Assembly: GCA_013822765.1 (NCBI GenBank)
Contig: PNKY01000006.1
Span: 124,001-188,000 of the forward strand
Length of the DNA stretch: 64,000 nucleotides
Direction of reading: 5' to 3'
Origin: Rhodospirillum sp.
Lineage (GTDB): Bacteria > Pseudomonadota > Alphaproteobacteria > Dongiales > Dongiaceae
Made by a program: the position numbers and the translations under genes. Under the pieces are notes generated by a model. That model was not told the origin of the DNA and searched no databases. It worked only from the letters and a program-made list of their open reading frames with translations. The stretch's first letter is position 1. Each line of letters opens with the position of its first letter. Of this stretch, positions 1 to 7,293 are shown piece after piece.

Positions 1-701
1 ATGGCGGTGCCGTAGGCGCCGATCGCCTCGATAGGCGCGTTGTAGTGCGCCGGGAAGCCGCCGCCGAGATCGATCATCTGCAGATCGATGCCAGCCTTCG
101 CCACCTGCTTAAACACCTTCTTCACCGACGCGACGGCAGCGTCCCACTGGCCCGGCTGCATCTGCTGCGAGCCGACGTGGAACGAGACGCCGTACGGCTC
201 AAGCCCGAGCTCGCGGGCCTGGATCAGCAGGTCAGCCGCCATCTTGGGCGCGCAGCCGAACTTGCGGTTCAGCGGCCACAAGGCGCCTTCGCCGTCGATC
301 AGGATGCGGCAGAACACCTGCGCGCCGGGCGCGGCGGCGGCGATCTTTTCCAGCTCCGCCTTGCTGTCGAAGGCGTAGAGCTTGACGCCGCGGGCATGCG
401 CCCAGGCGATGTCGGACTGCTTCTTGATGGTGTTGCCGAAGGAGATCCGCTCCGGCGCGACACCGAGCGAGAGCACCTGGGCGATCTCGCCCGCCGAGGC
501 GGTGTCGAAGCTCGCGCCCTGGTCAGCCAGGCGCGACAGGACTTCCTGCGCCGGGTTGGCCTTCACGGCATAGAACACTTCAGCGAGCGGCAGAACGGTC
601 GTCAGAGCGCGATACTTCTGCGCCACCACGTCCAGGTCGACCACCAGGCACGGGGTGGCGGGACGTCGCTCGTTCAGGAATTGCTCGACTTTGTCGGTCA
701 T
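1..701 (-). CDS. Ornithine/lysine decarboxylase, alanine-racemase fold (partial, 3' end outside window)
   Basis: PLP enzyme of the fold III ornithine/diaminopimelate decarboxylase family, making putrescine (or cadaverine) for polyamine synthesis in the cytosol. Only the first 233 codons are present. The PLP lysine motif FYAVKANP lies at about residues 43-50 (Lys47). FHVGSQQ and the glycine-rich DLGGGFP phosphate-binding loop follow in family order. The ATG at 701 begins MTDKVEQFLNERRP and has GGAGG about 10 bases upstream. The 245-base leader holds a structured attenuator-like RNA, and an Lrp-family gene lies upstream on the same strand. Arginine decarboxylase is excluded by domain type. Ornithine versus lysine preference cannot be told from this part. 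Confidence 0.93.
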   Translation of the reverse strand, partial: MTDKVEQFLNERRPATPCLVVDLDVVAQKYRALTTVLPLAEVFYAVKANPAQEVLSRLADQGASFDTASAGEIAQVLSLGVAPERISFGNTIKKQSDIAWAHARGVKLYAFDSKAELEKIAAAAPGAQVFCRILIDGEGALWPLNRKFGCAPKMAADLLIQARELGLEPYGVSFHVGSQQMQPGQWDAAVASVKKVFKQVAKAGIDLQMIDLGGGFPAHYNAPIEAIGAYGTA

Positions 702-751
702 TTTCTTCGTTTCCTCCGTGGCCGCCACCCCGAGCGGCCATAGGGCCTTCG

Positions 752-823
752 CCAAAATAGAAAACGCCGCAGAGGGTGCTGCAGCCCGACCTTGACCCAG
801 TCGGCGGTGCGCCCCTTGCGGCG
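752..823 (-). ncRNA. speF-type structured leader with U-run (candidate attenuator)
   Basis: On the minus strand CGCCGCA (823-817) pairs with TGCGGCG (771-765). It encloses an inner hairpin CCGAC/GTCGG (804-800 with 790-786), and the closing arm is followed at once by TTTTCTATTTT (764-754). It sits about 50 bases before the ornithine decarboxylase start. Known: the speF RNA motif of Alphaproteobacteria precedes ornithine decarboxylase genes. The match is from position, layout and remembered consensus, not from a covariance search. A stem closing on a U-run suggests transcription attenuation. Confidence 0.6.
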
Positions 824-861
824 ATTGCCGTGTTGGCTTGTTCAAGAATATGCGGTCAGAG

Positions 862-882
862 GTTTAGAATTTGTCACTAAAC
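862..882. promoter_or_regulatory. Inverted repeat GTTTAG-N9-CTAAAC upstream of the decarboxylase leader
   Basis: Perfect 6-base arms with 9-base spacing, about 40 bases upstream of the structured leader. On the minus strand a CATATT-like -10 lies just downstream, near 853-846. The repeat would therefore cover the -35 region of the decarboxylase promoter. The adjacent Lrp/AsnC gene is a natural candidate for the binder (inference). Confidence 0.4.
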
Positions 883-946
883 TGTGGCGGCACCGCAGAA
901 TTTTTGGAACCCGAGGAGCCCCCAGCCAGTACCACGTTGCGACGCG

Positions 947-1453
947 CTACTCCTGCTCGACCGGCTCGATCAGCTCCTTGAGCGGATAGCCGGCGAACTT
1001 CTTGGTCTCCGCCATGATGACGTTGGTGGTGACCGAGGCTATGTTCGGCTCCTCCTCGATCAGGCTGTGGTGCAACTCGACATAGTCGCCGACCGAGCGG
1101 CAGACGAAGTGGACGATGTAGTCGAAATTGCCGGATATCTGGTAGCAGGCGATGGCCTGCGGCGTGCGCTCGATCAGCCGCTCGAACTGGCCCTGCTGCG
1201 CGCGGCCGTGCTTGTGCAGCGTCACGAAGGACAGGATCTCGACATAGTCGGTGAGCTTGGCGAGGTCGATATCGGCGCGGTAGCCCTGGATCACCTTGCT
1301 GCGCTCCAGCGCCCGGTGCCGCGAGTGGCTCGGGCTGGCGGAGAGCCCGGCCTTGGCGGCCAGCTCCAGGTTGCTCATGCGCCCCTGCTCCTGGAGCGCG
1401 CTCAGGATCTTCAGGTCGATGCGGTCGATCTTGTGCGACTTGCGCGTGGCCAT
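947..1453 (-). CDS. Lrp/AsnC family transcriptional regulator
   Basis: About 168 residues, the usual Lrp/AsnC size. An N-terminal winged helix (IDRIDLKILSALQEQGRM, then LELAAKAGLS) is followed by a C-terminal RAM ligand-binding domain (ACYQISGNFDYIVHFVCRS). The start is the ATG at 1453 (MATRKSHKIDR). A longer frame to 1507 adds residues not typical of the family. The recognition-helix segment reads SPSHSRHRALERSKVI, unusual beside the common SPxxxRRVRRLE pattern. It reads toward the ornithine decarboxylase and is divergent from apt. Lrp proteins answer to amino acids, so control of the decarboxylase is plausible but not shown. Confidence 0.9.
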   Translation of the reverse strand: MATRKSHKIDRIDLKILSALQEQGRMSNLELAAKAGLSASPSHSRHRALERSKVIQGYRADIDLAKLTDYVEILSFVTLHKHGRAQQGQFERLIERTPQAIACYQISGNFDYIVHFVCRSVGDYVELHHSLIEEEPNIASVTTNVIMAETKKFAGYPLKELIEPVEQE

Positions 1454-1577
1454 GCCGTTCCCCCAGCCGGTCCGAGAGGCGACCGGAACGGCGATGCTTA
1501 GGCACAATGAGCCTCGACCGCAAGCCCAACTGGCTGGTATCTAGGGCCGCGTCGCACTCCAGCTTTCAGGTGCCCCA

Positions 1578-2093
1578 ATGGATCTCAAGGCCCATATCCG
1601 CCACGTTCCGGATTTCCCGAAGAAGGGCATCCTGTTCTACGACATCTCCACCCTGCTGGCGCACGGGCCGGCCTGGAAGGAAACGGTAAACCGGCTGGTC
1701 ACCGCCATCACGCCGCTGGAGCCGGACCTGCTGGTCGGCATCGAGTCGCGCGGCTTCCTGGTGGCGGCGCCGCTGTCCTACCTGATGGGCTGCGGCTTCG
1801 TAATGGTGAGAAAACGCGGCAAGCTGCCGGGCGACGTGATCCAGCACCAGTATGACCTGGAATACGGCACCGACACGGTGGAGATCCAGGCCGACGCCAT
1901 CAAGAAGGGCCAGCGCGTGATCGTGCTGGACGACCTGCTGGCGACCGGCGGGACGTTGCAGGCCGCCATCTCGCTGCTGCGCAAGGTCGGCGCCGACGTG
2001 GTCGGCGCGGCCTGCATCATCGAGCTCGCGTTCCTCAGCGGGCGCGGCAAGCTCGACGTGCCGTTCAGATCGATGATCTCGTACGAATCCTAG
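1578..2093 (+). CDS. apt: Adenine phosphoribosyltransferase
   Basis: Salvages adenine with PRPP to give AMP and pyrophosphate. 171 residues, the normal length. N-terminal [18 protein letters not shown] and [16 protein letters not shown] are Apt hallmarks. The PRPP-binding loop is [13 protein letters not shown] at about residues 114-126. Apt works as a cytosolic dimer. It is divergent from the Lrp gene (124-base gap), and the GST gene follows after 14 bases, suggesting cotranscription. Confidence 0.97.
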   Translation: MDLKAHIRHVPDFPKKGILFYDISTLLAHGPAWKETVNRLVTAITPLEPDLLVGIESRGFLVAAPLSYLMGCGFVMVRKRGKLPGDVIQHQYDLEYGTDTVEIQADAIKKGQRVIVLDDLLATGGTLQAAISLLRKVGADVVGAACIIELAFLSGRGKLDVPFRSMISYES

Positions 2094-2107
2094 AAGCGAT
2101 CGCCGAC

Positions 2108-2743
2108 ATGGGTCTGACGATCTATGGGACCGCGCGCTCGCGCACGGCGCGGGTGCTGTGGATGGCGAAGGAACTGGGCCTCGCGTTCGAGCATGTTCCG
2201 CTGGCGATGGGCGATGCGGCGCTGAAACAACCGCCGTTTCTCAAGGTCAATCCGGCGGGGCGCGTGCCGGCGATCGACGACGATGGCTTCGTCATGGCGG
2301 AATCGCTGGCGATCAATCTCTACCTGGCGCGGAAATACGGCGACCGGGCGAGCCCGTCGCTGGCGCCCGCTTCGCTCGAGGAGGAGGCCAAAGTCTGGCA
2401 ATGGTCGTCGTGGGCGATGACGGACCTTGAGGGTCCAATGAACCACATTCACCTGCACCGCAACCTCTTCCCACCCGAGAAGCGCGATCCCAAGGTTGCC
2501 GAGAGTGCGGAGGCACAGGTGCAGCGGCCGTTGACGATGCTGAACTCGATCCTGGCGGACAGCGCCTACCTGCTAGGAGAGCGCTTCACCGTTGCAGACC
2601 TGAACGCCGCTTCAGTGCTGTCGGCCTCACGCCTCTCGGCCATCAGCATGGCACCGTTTCCGCATATCACCGACTGGGCCAAGCGCTGCCATGAGCGCCC
2701 GGCTGCGGTGGCAGTGCAGGCGATGCGGGAGGCTGGCTTCTAA
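2108..2743 (+). CDS. Glutathione S-transferase family protein
   Basis: 211 residues with an N-terminal thioredoxin fold (LTIYGTARSRTARVLWMAKE; PxxxVNPAGRVPAIDDDGFVMAES with the cis-proline and SNAIL/ES-type glutathione contact) and an all-helical C-terminal domain (AYLLGERFTVADLNAASVL). Cytosolic glutathione conjugation or related chemistry; the substrate cannot be inferred. It lies 14 bases after apt. Its last four bases overlap the end of the convergent amidase gene. Confidence 0.92.
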   Translation: MGLTIYGTARSRTARVLWMAKELGLAFEHVPLAMGDAALKQPPFLKVNPAGRVPAIDDDGFVMAESLAINLYLARKYGDRASPSLAPASLEEEAKVWQWSSWAMTDLEGPMNHIHLHRNLFPPEKRDPKVAESAEAQVQRPLTMLNSILADSAYLLGERFTVADLNAASVLSASRLSAISMAPFPHITDWAKRCHERPAAVAVQAMREAGF

Positions 2744-3933
2744 CCCAGCGTGCTCGCGACCTGCTCCGCCAGCCCGAGCAGCGCGCGGTCGCTGCCACGT
2801 GGGCCGATGAGCGAGAGGCCGACGGCAGCGCCGTCGACTTTGCCGGCGGGCAGCTGAACCTGAGGCAGGCGGCCAAGGCCGGCGATCGAGGTCAGAGACA
2901 GGGTGCGGTCGCGGAACTGGACCAGCTCGTCCTTGCCGGCATCGAGGCGCGGCGCGATGGTGCCGGCGGTCGGGATCATCAGCACGCCGTCCAATCCGAG
3001 CACGCGGTCGAGATGGGCCGAGACGCGGGCGCGAAAATCCTGGTCGCCACCCTCCGGCGTGGCCGAGACCGATTTGGCGAGGGCAAAGCGCTCGGCGATC
3101 TCCGGGCCGAACCTGGGTTGGCGAGATTCGACCCAGGCGCCGTGCTCGGCCCAGATCTCGCGCGGCTGCAGGCGGCGGAAGCGCTTCAGCCATTCGGCGA
3201 GACCAGCCAGCTCGGCGGCGAGGTCGAACTCCACAGCGACCGGCAAGGCCGCCTTGGCGATCGCCTCGCGCACCGCATCGGCAATCGGCTGGTCGGCGAT
3301 CGCGAACGCATCGCGCGCGATATAGATGCGGTTGAGTGCGACGCCCGAACGATCGGGCGGCAGCAGCACGTCGCCGGCGCGCTGGAGCGTGCGCGCGTCG
3401 CGCGCGAACCAGCCGACGGTGTCGAAGCTGCGCGCCAGGGGCATGACGCCAGTGCTGTCCGCCGCATCGTGCGTGGGCCGGATGCCGAAGATGCCGTTGA
3501 GGCAGGCGGGGATGCGCACCGAACCGCCGGTGTCGCTGCCAAGCGCCAGGTCGACGATGCCATGCGCGACGGCAGACGCCGAGCCGCAGGACGAGCCGCC
3601 GGGTACGCGCTCCGGCGACACCGCGTTGCGCGGCGTGCCGTAGTGGAAGTTCTGGCCGTTGAGGCTGAACGCGAGCTCGTCGGTGATGGTCTTGCCGACC
3701 ATGCGCGCGCCGGCGTCGAGCAGCATCTGTACCGCCGCGGCGTTGTTCGCGGCCGGCGCATGGCTCGCGAGCCAGTCCGGGTTGCCGCAACCGGTGACGC
3801 GGCCGGCGATGCCGAAGATGTCCTTGGTCGCGAAGGTGAGACCGTGGAGCGGACCACCGGCGGCGCCAGCGATCTCGAAATCGCCGTGCGAACAGAAGGC
3901 GCCGGTCGCGAGCGCCGCGGCAGAGAGACTCAC
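2740..3933 (-). CDS. Amidase signature family hydrolase
   Basis: 397 residues of the amidase signature superfamily (Ser-cisSer-Lys triad). The lysine is in GLTFATKDIFG (about residue 37). The glycine/serine core is GGSSCGSASA followed by GSDTGGSVRIPA. It hydrolyses an amide to acid plus ammonia or amine; the substrate is unknown. At 397 residues it is at the short end of the family, so it is probably a free-standing amidase and not GatA. The start ATG at 3931-3933 shares bases with the stop of the upstream small secreted protein, so the two are translationally coupled. Confidence 0.92.
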   Translation of the reverse strand: MSLSAAALATGAFCSHGDFEIAGAAGGPLHGLTFATKDIFGIAGRVTGCGNPDWLASHAPAANNAAAVQMLLDAGARMVGKTITDELAFSLNGQNFHYGTPRNAVSPERVPGGSSCGSASAVAHGIVDLALGSDTGGSVRIPACLNGIFGIRPTHDAADSTGVMPLARSFDTVGWFARDARTLQRAGDVLLPPDRSGVALNRIYIARDAFAIADQPIADAVREAIAKAALPVAVEFDLAAELAGLAEWLKRFRRLQPREIWAEHGAWVESRQPRFGPEIAERFALAKSVSATPEGGDQDFRARVSAHLDRVLGLDGVLMIPTAGTIAPRLDAGKDELVQFRDRTLSLTSIAGLGRLPQVQLPAGKVDGAAVGLSLIGPRGSDRALLGLAEQVASTLG

Positions 3934-4211
3934 GTTTCGATGCCGTCGCCGTGGGTCTCGATCGGCTCGTCCTCGTTCTCGTGCGGATCGAGGCGGCGGA
4001 TGATGATGTCGCCGTTGGGCAGCACTTCCGGCGCGGCGTAGCGCGGGACGGTCATGATGAGCAAGTCGAGCGCCCGCATCATCTTGGACAAGGCTTCGTT
4101 GGCCAGCTGCTCCGCTTCTTTCGTGTTGTCCTGAGGGGACTCAGCGCTGGCACCGGCCAGCGGAGCACTCAACAGAGCCAGAGCGAATAGCGGTAAGAGT
4201 CGCGCGCGCAT
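3930..4211 (-). CDS. Small exported protein of unknown function
   Basis: 93 residues from the ATG at 4211, preceded by the strong GGAGAGGGAGG ribosome site; an ATG seven codons upstream has no such site. The N-terminus MRARLLPLFALALLSAPLAG is a clear signal peptide ending near ASAES. The mature part is acidic at the end (DPHENEDEPIE) and has a helix-like EAEQLANEALSKMMRALDLL stretch followed by VLPNGDIIIRRL. It overlaps the amidase start by four bases (ATGA). Similar short 'AAA-rich signal peptide plus NGDIIIRR' proteins occur in Rhodospirillales-type genomes. No function is recognised. Confidence 0.75.
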   Translation of the reverse strand: MRARLLPLFALALLSAPLAGASAESPQDNTKEAEQLANEALSKMMRALDLLIMTVPRYAAPEVLPNGDIIIRRLDPHENEDEPIETHGDGIET

Positions 4212-4383
4212 CGCGGCCTCCCTCTCCTGCAATACGTTTGGTCCTATCCTGATACGATCCGCGCGGCAATGCCAGCCCCACCGCGTTCGGCGCGATCACA
4301 AAGCTGCCATGCGTCCCGCCAGCTTGACAGGATTTTGGCGATCCTTGCTCTAATGCAGTGCCATTTGCGGGGGAGTTTGAATC

Positions 4384-5835
4384 ATGGCGAAGCATCCGTT
4401 CGTGTCCGACCGCGACGCGTTCGAAGCGCTGGGGGAGCGGACGGTCCGCATGCTCGGCGCCTATCTGCGCGATCTGCCGAAAGAGCCGGTCGACCGGGTG
4501 GTGCCCCAGGCGGTGCGGCAAACGCTGATCTCCCTGCCCCTGCCCGAACACGGTCAGTCGCCGGAGGAGATCCTGGACTTCCTGCAGCGCGAGGTCATGC
4601 CCTGGCCGATCGCGACCGGTCACAAGCGATCCTACGGCTGGGTCAATTCGGGCCCGGCGCCGATCGCGCTGCTGGCGGACGCGGTCGCCAGCACGATGGA
4701 TTGCGGGCTGGATGGCTACGACCACTCCGCCATCTTCCTGATGAAAAGCCTGGGGCGCTGGATCATGGAGCTGGTTGGATTCCCGACCGAGGGCAGCCTG
4801 TGCATCCTTCTCAGCGGCGGATCGTCGGCAACGCTGAACGCGCTCACGACCGCGCGCCACCGCGCCGCCGCGCAGGATGGCTGGAACATGCGCGCCGAGG
4901 GCCTGCAGAGCGGGCGCAAGAAGCTCATCCTCTACAGCAGCGCCGAAGGTCACTCATCGATTCAGAAATGCGCGGAGCAGCTCGGCATCGGCACCGCCAA
5001 CCTGCGTGCGATCGAGGCGGATGCCGCTTTCCGCATGCAGCCGGCGGCGCTGCGCGCGGCGATCGAAGGGGACCTGAAGGCCGGGCACCTGCCGTTCGCC
5101 ATCGTCGCCTGCGGCGGCGCCACCAACACCGGCGCGATCGATCCGCTGGACGAGATCGCCGACATCGCGCAGGAATTCGGCATCTGGCTGCATGTCGACG
5201 GTGCGTTCGGTGCCTGGGCCGCGCTCGATCCAGCCTATCGCGCGCAGTTCCGCGCCTTCGCACGGGTCGATTCCATCACGCTCAATCCGCACAAGTGGCT
5301 GCAAGTGCCGATCGATTGCGGCGCGCTGCTGACCCGTCATCCGGAGGCGCACCGCGCGGCCTATTCGCTGACACCGGATTACCTCGAAGCGGGTCACAGC
5401 GAAGCGCCGTGGCCGTATGAGCATATGTTCCAGCTGACCTACGGCAACCGCGCGCTCAAGGTGTGGGCCGCGATCGCGCGTCTGGGCCGCGCCGGCGTCG
5501 CCGAGCTGGTGACGCGCTGCAATGCGCTGGCGACGCTGCTGGAGCGGCGCGTACGCGAAGCGCCGGACCTGGAGCTGCTGTCGCCGGCGTCGCTGTCGGT
5601 GGTGAACTTCCGCTACCGGCCTGGCGGCGTCAGCGAAGCGGCGCTCGACACGCTGAACGAGAAGATCTCGGAATCGATCAGCGCCAGCGGCGCGGCGCAC
5701 ATCCCGACTACCCGCATCCACGACAAGACGTCGCTGCGCGTCTGCTTCCTGCACTACGAGAACGACGAAAGCGATGTAGAGCACCTGATTGGGCTGGTTC
5801 GGCGAATCGGCGCTGAGCTTGCGGGGCAGTCGTAG
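4384..5835 (+). CDS. PLP-dependent decarboxylase, aromatic-L-amino-acid decarboxylase family (copy 1)
   Basis: 483 residues of PLP fold type I, group II decarboxylases. GGSSATLNAL (about 145-154), the cofactor aspartate in HVDGAFGAWA (about 270) and the PLP lysine in LNPHKWLQVP (Lys304) are in order. It removes the carboxyl group from an aromatic or related amino acid to give an amine. GGGGGAG lies about 8 bases before the ATG. A second family member is at 22684-24141; the two share HKWLQxPxDCG but are clearly different proteins. The substrate could equally be tryptophan, tyrosine, DOPA or glutamate. Confidence 0.9.
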   Translation: MAKHPFVSDRDAFEALGERTVRMLGAYLRDLPKEPVDRVVPQAVRQTLISLPLPEHGQSPEEILDFLQREVMPWPIATGHKRSYGWVNSGPAPIALLADAVASTMDCGLDGYDHSAIFLMKSLGRWIMELVGFPTEGSLCILLSGGSSATLNALTTARHRAAAQDGWNMRAEGLQSGRKKLILYSSAEGHSSIQKCAEQLGIGTANLRAIEADAAFRMQPAALRAAIEGDLKAGHLPFAIVACGGATNTGAIDPLDEIADIAQEFGIWLHVDGAFGAWAALDPAYRAQFRAFARVDSITLNPHKWLQVPIDCGALLTRHPEAHRAAYSLTPDYLEAGHSEAPWPYEHMFQLTYGNRALKVWAAIARLGRAGVAELVTRCNALATLLERRVREAPDLELLSPASLSVVNFRYRPGGVSEAALDTLNEKISESISASGAAHIPTTRIHDKTSLRVCFLHYENDESDVEHLIGLVRRIGAELAGQS

Positions 5836-6140
5836 GGGGCGGCGCCACACGACTCCGTCCGCGTCGCTGTGGGAGCGTACGCTACCGAATAGTGTGATGA
5901 GCCTGGACGCTTGGGCCGAGTTTGGACGGCGGGTGCAGCGTCGAAGTGCCACAGGACAAGCCCCCAAAGGTGACCGGGATCACAGAACGCTGTGTTTCCC
6001 TGCAAGGTCTTGTGCCGTCATCCAATTGTCAGGGTTGCGGGTGGAATTTGCACTGGCTTCCAGCTATTTGGAGCCTTAGTTTAGCCGCGCCGCTCCATGG
6101 TGTGCACCCTCGACCGCGACCCCCCCTATAGGACCGCCTC
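5836..6140. other. Intergenic region with no supported gene
   Basis: 305 bases between the decarboxylase and the oxygenase. I see a short CACAG-aacg-CTGTG hairpin (5981-5994) and an imperfect GGCTTCCA/TGGAGCC pairing near 6052-6074. There is no T-run terminator and no credible small coding frame. It probably holds the oxygenase promoter, but no clear -35/-10 pair stands out. Confidence 0.5.
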
Positions 6141-7070
6141 ATGCTCAATCCGGTAAACGATGATCGTGATTATGCCCCGTTCGTACAGCAGTTCGAACGG
6201 CAGGGTTTCGCCCGCGTCCCCTTGACCGATGCAATGGCGTGCAAGATCGAACGGATCTACCGCCTCGGAGAGCAATTCTTCGTGCGGTCGGAGGCGGAGA
6301 AGCAGAGCTACTCGATGCAGTCCCACGTCGAAGGCTATCGCGAGCTTGGTCCGGAATACTCCCAGGTGCCCGAGCGGCCCGATTTAACCGAATCCTTCTC
6401 CGCCTGGAACCGCAACCGCGGCCGACCGGAGGTCGAGGAGGCAGTGGGCGGCCTCGAGTTGCACCGCGCGCTGCGCGAGATTTCCGACGAGTGGTCGCTG
6501 ATCGTGCGCGGCATCTTCCGCGCCATGGCGGATGCCTGGGCGCCGGGCAGCCCGGAGCTGCGCTGCTACAACGGCACCTATGTGCAGCTGAACTACTACG
6601 AGCCTTCGCAGCACAGTGCGGAGCTGCTGCAGGACTCGCATGAAGACGCGCATCTGCTGACGCTGGTGAAGGCCAATGCGCCGGGGCTGGAGATCGAGGT
6701 CGACGGCAAATACATCCCGGCCGGCGCGGACAGCAACGAGATCGTATTCATGCCGGGCAGCCTGCTGTCGCTGATGACCGGCTACAAGATCAAGCCGGGC
6801 TATCACCAGGTACGCAACACCCGTCGGCGCGATCCGCGCTCCTCGCTGCTGCTGTTCGTCAATCCGGAGATCGACCAGAAGCTCGAGCCCTGGATCAAGA
6901 ACGAGAGCAATGCCGGCATCGACATCATCGAACGGGCGAACGAAGGGCCCAAGCAGTTCGGCATGCCGACGCTGGTGGATGGCACTGCCGGCGAGGCATT
7001 CCCGGAGCTGATGGAGCACAAGGAGGCGGTACTCGCCGAGCAGTCCCAGCCGGTTCGGGCCAAGGGCTAG
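6141..7070 (+). CDS. 2-oxoglutarate/Fe(II) dioxygenase, isopenicillin N synthase-like
   Basis: 309 residues with the double-stranded beta-helix iron site: H167 and D169 in SHEDAHLLTL, H222 in GYHQVRN, and the 2OG-binding arginine in DPRSSLLLF (about residue 233). The N-terminal half resembles the DIOX_N region, including the EKQSY segment found in plant and bacterial IPNS-like enzymes. It would hydroxylate or desaturate a small molecule using O2 and 2-oxoglutarate. It stands alone: about 220 bases separate it from the next gene and 305 from the previous one. The substrate is unknown. Confidence 0.9.
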   Translation: MLNPVNDDRDYAPFVQQFERQGFARVPLTDAMACKIERIYRLGEQFFVRSEAEKQSYSMQSHVEGYRELGPEYSQVPERPDLTESFSAWNRNRGRPEVEEAVGGLELHRALREISDEWSLIVRGIFRAMADAWAPGSPELRCYNGTYVQLNYYEPSQHSAELLQDSHEDAHLLTLVKANAPGLEIEVDGKYIPAGADSNEIVFMPGSLLSLMTGYKIKPGYHQVRNTRRRDPRSSLLLFVNPEIDQKLEPWIKNESNAGIDIIERANEGPKQFGMPTLVDGTAGEAFPELMEHKEAVLAEQSQPVRAKG

Positions 7071-7150
7071 CACGACCTCCGTCCACTCCTTCGCACGCGG
7101 TCTTTCGCCCGCGCGATAGGCCTCAGATCCGCATCCTGAAACAGATCACG

Positions 7151-7178
7151 GCTTGAACGCGTTCGCCCGCGTTCAAGC
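7151..7178. repeat. Perfect 11-base inverted repeat (hairpin)
   Basis: GCTTGAACGCG, loop TTCGCC, CGCGTTCAAGC. It lies 80 bases after the oxygenase stop and about 115 before the ATP-grasp gene. No T-run follows on either strand, so a classical intrinsic terminator is unlikely. An operator or an RNA stabiliser is possible. Confidence 0.6.
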
Positions 7179-7293
7179 TGAGAATGTGCTGGTCGCAATT
7201 CACGATGAGCCCCGGAATATTGGCGACGAGCTGGTGGACAGGGCCGGATTGGCCGGCTATTGACCGGCCGCCGCGATTATCGACGGGAGCGTT

